From the NCBI GenBank assembly GCA_026387845.1, contig JAPLKX010000345.1:1-6802 (forward strand): a DNA stretch of 6,802 nt. Reading direction: 5' to 3'. Shown here one piece after another: positions 5,491-6,802 of this stretch (position 1 is its first letter; the number at the start of each line of letters is the position of its first letter). The position numbers and the translations under genes are program-made. The notes under the pieces are model-generated. The model worked only from the letters and a program-made list of their open reading frames with translations. It ran no database searches and was not told where the DNA came from. Source of the DNA: Candidatus Hydrogenedentota bacterium (GTDB taxonomy: Bacteria > Hydrogenedentota > Hydrogenedentia > Hydrogenedentales > SLHB01).

Positions 5491-6802
5491 TTAATCTGTG
5501 TTCAATGCGTGCTTGGCGCGGTTCTTTGACAGAATAAACACGAACGCCGTAACGATAAGCATCGGCAGAATTGAGAAACCGGTTCCGCTCTTGTTATCTA
5601 AGGAGGCTCCAAAACAGCCGCCTTGGGTTTCGTCTTCGCCCTCGCTCTCGCCTTCGTTTTCACCCTCGCCTTCCCCTTCAGCCGCGTCAGTTTGGAACGG
5701 AGCGAACACGCACACCGAGGTGATCTGCCGGCTGAGCGACGCACCTTCCAACAGGAGCTTGGCTGCACTGTCGGCGGTCCATTCGTCGCCGGCGGGACTG
5801 ATGTAAAGGCCGGTTATCGGGTCGCTCAGGATCTCCGTCGTGTATGAGTAGAGTTTAGCCGAAGAGCCCGGCGCGATGGGCAACGTAACGGTGGCATCGA
5901 TGGGATTGGCCTCGAGGGCGTCGTCGGCGATCTCCGAGTATGTGGCGCCGCCATCGGCACTCATCAGCAGGCTGACCTCCGCGTACACGCCGCCGGCCAG
6001 CAACGCGCAACCGTCCGGCGCGGCGGTCATCCGGGCAGCAAGTGTATCGCCAAGCAGTGTGTAGAGGTCCGGCGCGGTCGCCACAACCACTACGCCGGTC
6101 TTTCCTGCCTCGATCAGGTCGGTTGGCGCCGAAACCGTCACCCGCGTTTCAGTCGATCCCCCGCTGGCGACATCGAGCCGCACGCGATCTGGAGCAGTCA
6201 GCATCTCGATGCACTTCACGGCAGTCATCTGCGTCCCTGCCGTCTGATGGACATACTTCAGGTTGAGCCAGAGATCAGCGGGTTGGAGCACCGCAAACGG
6301 ATTGTCCGGAATCCCGTTGGCATCCAAATCTGAGTTCGCGGGAGGTGCGGCAAGGCTGAACGTCGTACTTGTCGACTGTTCGGAGTCATCTTCCAGCAGC
6401 GCAGTCACCCCGATCGTATGCTGCTCGGGGGCCGTCACCGACGGATCGAGCCAAATGACGAAGGGGTACGGCGGCTCGTCCAGCGTTTGGGTATCCGTGC
6501 TTTCCGGATCCCAGTACGTAACCGACTGCGTACCAGCCGGGGCTGTTACGGTGATAATCAGCGGCACAGGTCCCGCTGATGAACTCACGTAAACCGTCGC
6601 ATTATCCGACAAGGTATTCAGACACATTCCACCCTCGTCCTCACCTTCGCCCTCGCCTTCACCCTCGCCCTCACCCTCGCCTTCGCCTTCACCCTCGCCC
6701 TCACCTTCGCCCTCGCCTTCACCCTCGCCCTCACCTTCGCCTTCACCCTCGCCCTCACCTTCGCCCTCACCACAGGGGAGTATTGTCACCGTAACTTCGC
6801 AC
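5491..6802 (-). CDS. Large surface protein with Gly-Glu repeat linkers and sorting-like C-terminus (5' end outside window)
   Basis: The frame stays open to the right window edge, so only the last 436 residues are visible and the start is missing. From the edge: CEVTVTILPC, probably the end of an Ig-like or similar beta domain; then 22 uninterrupted Gly-Glu dipeptides; then a region rich in beta-strand-like Thr/Val sequence (ATVYVSSSAGPVPLIITVTAP), a DLDANGIPD motif (near 6300-6335) of the DxDxNGxxD type seen in calcium-binding thrombospondin-3-like or dockerin-like loops, and more beta-rich sequence. A second acidic linker (EGEGEGENEGESEGEDE, coded at 5629-5679) precedes GGCFG, a transmembrane segment (SILPMLIVTAFVFILS) and a basic end (KNRAKH). 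This layout resembles tripartite sorting tails such as Synerg-CTERM or MYXO-CTERM. The protein is probably secreted and surface-attached; binding partner and enzyme activity, if any, are unknown. It converges on the OmpA-like gene with only 28 bp between stops. Confidence 0.85.
   Translation of the reverse strand, partial: CEVTVTILPCGEGEGEGEGEGEGEGEGEGEGEGEGEGEGEGEGEGEGEGEGEGEDEGGMCLNTLSDNATVYVSSSAGPVPLIITVTAPAGTQSVTYWDPESTDTQTLDEPPYPFVIWLDPSVTAPEQHTIGVTALLEDDSEQSTSTTFSLAAPPANSDLDANGIPDNPFAVLQPADLWLNLKYVHQTAGTQMTAVKCIEMLTAPDRVRLDVASGGSTETRVTVSAPTDLIEAGKTGVVVVATAPDLYTLLGDTLAARMTAAPDGCALLAGGVYAEVSLLMSADGGATYSEIADDALEANPIDATVTLPIAPGSSAKLYSYTTEILSDPITGLYISPAGDEWTADSAAKLLLEGASLSRQITSVCVFAPFQTDAAEGEGEGENEGESEGEDETQGGCFGASLDNKSGTGFSILPMLIVTAFVFILSKNRAKHALNTD
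5614..5622 (-). other. Gly-Gly-Cys site starting the C-terminal sorting-like tail
   Basis: These nine bases code GGC of GGCFGASLDNKSG, placed after an acidic linker and before a single hydrophobic helix and a Lys/Arg-rich end. In MYXO-CTERM, Synerg-CTERM and similar systems a Gly-Cys near this position is the processing or lipidation site. The match is by architecture only; no defined model was tested. Confidence 0.45.
5629..5679 (-). repeat. Degenerate second Glu-Gly linker near the C-terminus
   Basis: This stretch codes EGEGEGENEGESEGEDE: every second residue is Glu, and the intervening Gly is replaced by Asn, Ser and Asp in places. It joins the folded part of the surface protein to the GGCFG/transmembrane tail and is probably a decayed relative of the perfect Gly-Glu run upstream. 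Confidence 0.8.
6640..6771 (-). repeat. 22-copy hexanucleotide repeat coding (Gly-Glu)22
   Basis: On the minus strand the 132 bp consist only of GGC/GGT codons alternating with GAG/GAA codons. The third bases vary, giving higher-order copies: the 36 bp at 6640-6675 recur exactly at 6700-6735 (60 bp offset), and a 24-bp unit recurs at 6688-6711, 6718-6741 and 6742-6765. This fits growth by duplication of multi-hexamer blocks. The repeat codes an acidic, flexible linker between two extracellular regions; a GAC (Asp) codon at 6637-6639 ends the perfect run. Confidence 0.95.

Noticed and set aside
6640..6771. CRISPR array
   Set aside because: The repeat is an uninterrupted in-frame hexamer coding Gly-Glu, with no unique spacers.
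6579..6794. Plus-strand frame coding Arg/Pro/His/Leu repeats
   Set aside because: It is the complement of the (Gly-Glu)22 repeat and has no independent coding evidence.

Overview
The window looks like chromosomal DNA of a Gram-negative, GC-rich environmental bacterium. It carries a Tat-exported sulfatase, an OmpA-type lipoprotein with a peptidoglycan-binding domain, and a surface protein with very long Gly-Glu dipeptide linkers. That mix resembles polysaccharide-degrading members of the Planctomycetota/Verrucomicrobiota/Lentisphaerota side of the tree and Candidatus Hydrogenedentes-like lineages. The taxonomic guess is inference from gene style only; there is no rRNA or other marker gene here.

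Left half (66-4091, minus strand): four genes in one direction, read from right to left. They are a Tat-secreted formylglycine-type sulfatase (2565-4091), an L-rhamnose mutarotase-family protein (2149-2472), a UroD/MtaA-type methyltransferase-like protein (1106-2158, probably from a TTG start), and an RbsC-type sugar ABC transporter permease (66-1106). The last three are overlapped or stop-start coupled, so they almost certainly form one transcription unit. A 92-bp gap separates the sulfatase from them. The simplest reading is a catabolic unit for a sulfated deoxysugar: the sulfatase strips sulfate outside the cytoplasm, the ABC transporter imports the sugar, the mutarotase interconverts its anomers, and the UroD-like protein performs an unknown, possibly methyl-transfer, step. 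No ATP-binding or solute-binding subunit lies in the window; they would have to be further left or elsewhere.

Middle (4092-4350): a 259-bp divergent promoter region with a near-consensus sigma70-type promoter on each strand, short direct repeats between them, and an interrupted hairpin just upstream of the rightward ribosome binding site.

Right half: on the plus strand, a small secreted FecR-domain protein (4351-4797) and an OmpA-family lipoprotein (4857-5462) form a two-gene envelope unit. Convergent with them, 28 bp away, is the 3' part of a large minus-strand gene (5491 to beyond 6802). It encodes an extracellular protein with Gly-Glu linkers, Ig-like beta-rich regions, a DxDxNGxxD calcium-site-like motif and a Cys/transmembrane/basic C-terminal tail that looks like a protein-sorting signal. 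Its 5' end is outside the window.

No RNA genes, insertion sequences, CRISPR arrays or phage genes were seen. The points most worth following are the sulfatase/mutarotase/UroD-like/permease gene set, the altered zinc-ligand pattern of the UroD-like protein, and the Gly-Glu protein with its sorting-like tail.
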